From assembly GCF_022539315.1 (NCBI RefSeq), contig NC_066321.1, positions 3,845,324 through 3,909,323 of the forward strand: a DNA stretch of 64,000 nt, given 5' to 3'. A program made the position numbers and the translations under genes. Below, one piece after another: positions 63,397 to 64,000 of this stretch. The stretch comes from Serinus canaria. Taxonomy: Eukaryota > Chordata > Aves > Passeriformes > Fringillidae. The first letter of the stretch is position 1; each line of letters opens with the position of its first letter. The notes under the pieces are model-generated. The model was given only the letters and a program-made list of their open reading frames with translations. It was not told the DNA's origin and made no database searches.

Positions 63397-63495
63397 CTCT
63401 TTTTTCAACAGCTTCTATGCAGAGTCTTACAAACTGGGGAACTGTAGATTTCTCATGCTCACAAACCGAGTGCAAATGGGAGCCAAAAATTTGAT
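63397..63495 (-). CDS. ARHGAP15: ARHGAP15 internal coding exon, start of the RhoGAP domain
   Basis: This 99-nt minus-strand exon starts with two bases that finish a split codon, then gives 32 residues, QIFGSHLHSVCEHEKSTVPQ followed by FVRLCIEAVEKR, and ends with one base of a glycine codon. It is bounded by a TAG acceptor preceded by a pyrimidine-rich tract and by a GAG|GTGAGT donor. The FGSHL...VP.FV..CIEAVEKRG wording is the N-terminal helix region of the RhoGAP domain in the ARHGAP9/12/15/27 family. It joins in frame to the exon at 41269-41346. ARHGAP15 is a PH-RhoGAP protein that stimulates GTP hydrolysis on Rac at membranes, mainly in blood cells. I prefer ARHGAP15 to its paralogues because of the GLDVDGIYRVSGN wording in the next exon and the very large introns. 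A paralogue is the main alternative. Intron retention would add about 30 residues before a stop near 63287. Confidence 0.93.
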
Positions 63496-63520
63496 CTACA
63501 TTTGGAAGACAAGAGGAAAA
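63495..63520 (-). other. ARHGAP15: 3' splice site of the upstream RhoGAP exon
   Basis: On the minus strand a pyrimidine-rich run (TTTTCCTCTTGTCTTCC) is followed by AAATGTAG and then the exon. The purine-containing AAATG just before the TAG makes this a weaker acceptor than the one at 41347. Confidence 0.8.
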
Positions 63521-64000
63521 TACATTAAGGCATATTATTATTGGTGGGTTTTTTCTCTCTTCTCAGCTTGCCTATTAATTTAAAACTCAGATATTGAAGA
63601 TGCAGAGACAAAACTGGAACCAAATCCTTTTTGAGTCCTAGTGGTCATTAGCTTTTGCCCCAGAACCAAATCCCTCCACATCTGCTGCTCATAGTGCTTG
63701 ATGCTTCCCGCTGGATTCAATTTCAATTGCCACTTGCACCTTAATTTTGACCTTTCTAAGGCTTGGAGGTCTCCAGAGTTTGGTTGGACCTGCCATAGAA
63801 AATGTGCAGTCAGTTCCAGAGCTGCAGCTCCCTAAGTCATTGAATCCAAATTTCTACAGGATGCACTAGGTCCTACCTAGAAACTCATCTGGTTGGGTGA
63901 CCTGTCCCTTCCATGCATTTGGAAGTTTCACTCTTTCATGGAGCATTGCATGAGGGCAAGGACTTCATTACTTTGCATCATCAGGACTCGGCACAATTTC
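63496..64000 (-). other. ARHGAP15: ARHGAP15 intron, upstream (5') side, partial
   Basis: This is the last 505 nt of the preceding intron. The acceptor pyrimidine tract lies at about 63498-63520. The rest, up to 64000, has mixed composition. I recognise no exon, repeat family or regulatory site in it. Confidence 0.85.

Noticed and set aside
1..64000. CRISPR arrays, operons, tRNA or rRNA genes, telomeric repeats, intact endogenous retroviruses
   Set aside because: None were seen. The composition, spliced exons and CR1/MIR repeats identify this as vertebrate intronic DNA, and no LTR pair or tRNA cloverleaf could be recognised by reading.

Overview
The window is vertebrate nuclear DNA, almost certainly from a bird. 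It is AT-rich, CpG-poor and has no bacterial or viral gene organisation. Its recognisable repeats are several truncated CR1 LINE 3' ends (the main avian retroposon) plus worn MIR-type SINEs. No Alu, L1 or other mammal-specific element was seen. The open reading frames in it are short, mostly in low-complexity or stop-flanked sequence, and do not look like protein genes, with two small exceptions.

The exceptions are two coding exons on the minus strand, at 63397-63495 and 41269-41346. Joined across a 22,050-nt intron they encode 59 continuous residues at the start of a RhoGAP domain. These contain the family hallmark GIYRVSGNLA, whose arginine is the catalytic finger. The wording of this segment and the very large introns point to ARHGAP15, a Rac-directed GTPase-activating protein, transcribed right to left. 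Both exons have canonical splice sites, and all three flanking introns are phase 1. No further exon was found between 1 and 41268, so the next downstream exon probably lies beyond the left edge of the window.

Layout from left to right: 1-41268 is the 3'-side intron. It holds an E-box cluster near 7.0 kb, several stretches that read like conserved non-coding elements (7.9-8.7, 14.8-15.7 and 25.6-27.0 kb), two MIR-like fossils (28.2 and 28.8 kb), CR1 tails (20.7, 27.5 and 36.9 kb) and simple repeats. The catalytic-arginine exon lies at 41269-41346, bordered on its intronic 3' side by a long pyrimidine-rich (plus-strand) tract. The 22-kb intron 41347-63396 holds a decayed CR1 reverse-transcriptase fragment (46.4-46.9 kb), a conserved-looking block (47.8-48.7 kb), CR1 tails (49.1 and 57.5 kb) and a palindromic MITE-like fossil (55.6 kb). 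The upstream exon lies at 63397-63495, followed by the start of the next intron.

I found no evidence of a novel multi-gene system. The observations most worth testing are regulatory or structural: four CACGTG boxes in 268 bp with an AP-1/CRE composite; a perfect 16-bp inverted repeat inside conserved-looking DNA; the in-frame-skippable exon carrying the arginine finger; and the strand-asymmetric tract next to it. Conservation statements are impressions from reading, because no alignment could be run.
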